NCBI RefSeq assembly: GCF_022711995.1
Contig: NZ_JALAHI010000136.1
Location: 1-45,045, forward strand
Length of the DNA stretch: 45,045 nucleotides
Source: Enterococcus sp.
GTDB lineage: Bacteria > Bacillota > Bacilli > Lactobacillales > Enterococcaceae
Reading direction: 5' to 3'
Below the pieces are notes generated by a model. It had not been told where the DNA came from, did not search any database, and was given only the letters and a program-made list of their open reading frames with translations. Positions 44,918-45,045 of this stretch are shown here, one piece after another (position 1 is the first letter of the stretch; every line of letters starts with the position of its first letter). The translations under genes and the position numbers were made by a program.

Positions 44918-45045
44918 CTAAAAGATGTAAATCTCTTTTCAATAAAAGATTGCACAAATTAAAAATTCTTTGCTTTTCATTTTCTTTTCTGAAAAAACTT
45001 TGTGAAACTAGCCTCTCTTCTTACATTTGTTTGCATACAATAACA

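Overview
The window comes from a low-GC Gram-positive bacterium of the genus Enterococcus. The glycerol kinase (506 aa, phospho-His at position 232) looks almost identical to the E. casseliflavus enzyme as I remember it. The gene order fba-murA-rho-rpmE2, the class Ib nrd operon, the peroxide-forming type of GlpO and the WxL surface protein also fit Enterococcus. I would place it in the E. casseliflavus/E. gallinarum group; this is recognition by eye, not a search.

Layout. 1-3400: 5' part of a WxL surface-protein gene (runs off the left edge), a gene-poor stretch, and an AI-2E-family membrane protein. 3431-6253: ferrous iron uptake operon feoA-feoB plus a 43-aa FeoB-associated Cys-rich protein, with promoter and Fur box. 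6400-10195: nrdH-nrdE-nrdF (class Ib ribonucleotide reductase) behind two NrdR boxes. 10210-11223: esterase. 11391-18333: glycerol block, with a flavoprotein oxidoreductase and an Mga-like regulator followed by glpK-glpO-glpF behind a cre site. 18462-22367: DUF92 membrane protein, MgtC-like protein, nagB with two NagR-type operators, LysM wall protein and YxeA-family protein.

22450-34935 is the most distinctive part. It is one run of minus-strand genes read away from a divergent LysR regulator: a xylose-isomerase-like TIM barrel, a shikimate/quinate dehydrogenase homologue, an MFS transporter, a second carboxylate-type permease, a hydantoinase-A-like ASKHA protein, a small HExxH protein, an SDR dehydrogenase, and a 976-aa flavoprotein fusing an Old Yellow Enzyme domain, an FMN-binding domain and a fumarate-reductase-like FAD domain. 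I infer a catabolic and reductive pathway for shikimate/quinate-like cyclic acids, in which the flavoprotein reduces a ring enoate with NADH as an electron sink. No gene for an intact aromatic degradation route is present.

35198-40852 is an accessory segment: a small membrane protein, an enterococcal-type intergenic repeat, an ABC-2 exporter pair, a convergent two-component system, an XRE-family membrane regulator and the 3' end of a dead tyrosine integrase. 40904-45045 is conserved core: rpmE2, rho, murA (second paralogue type) and class II fba.
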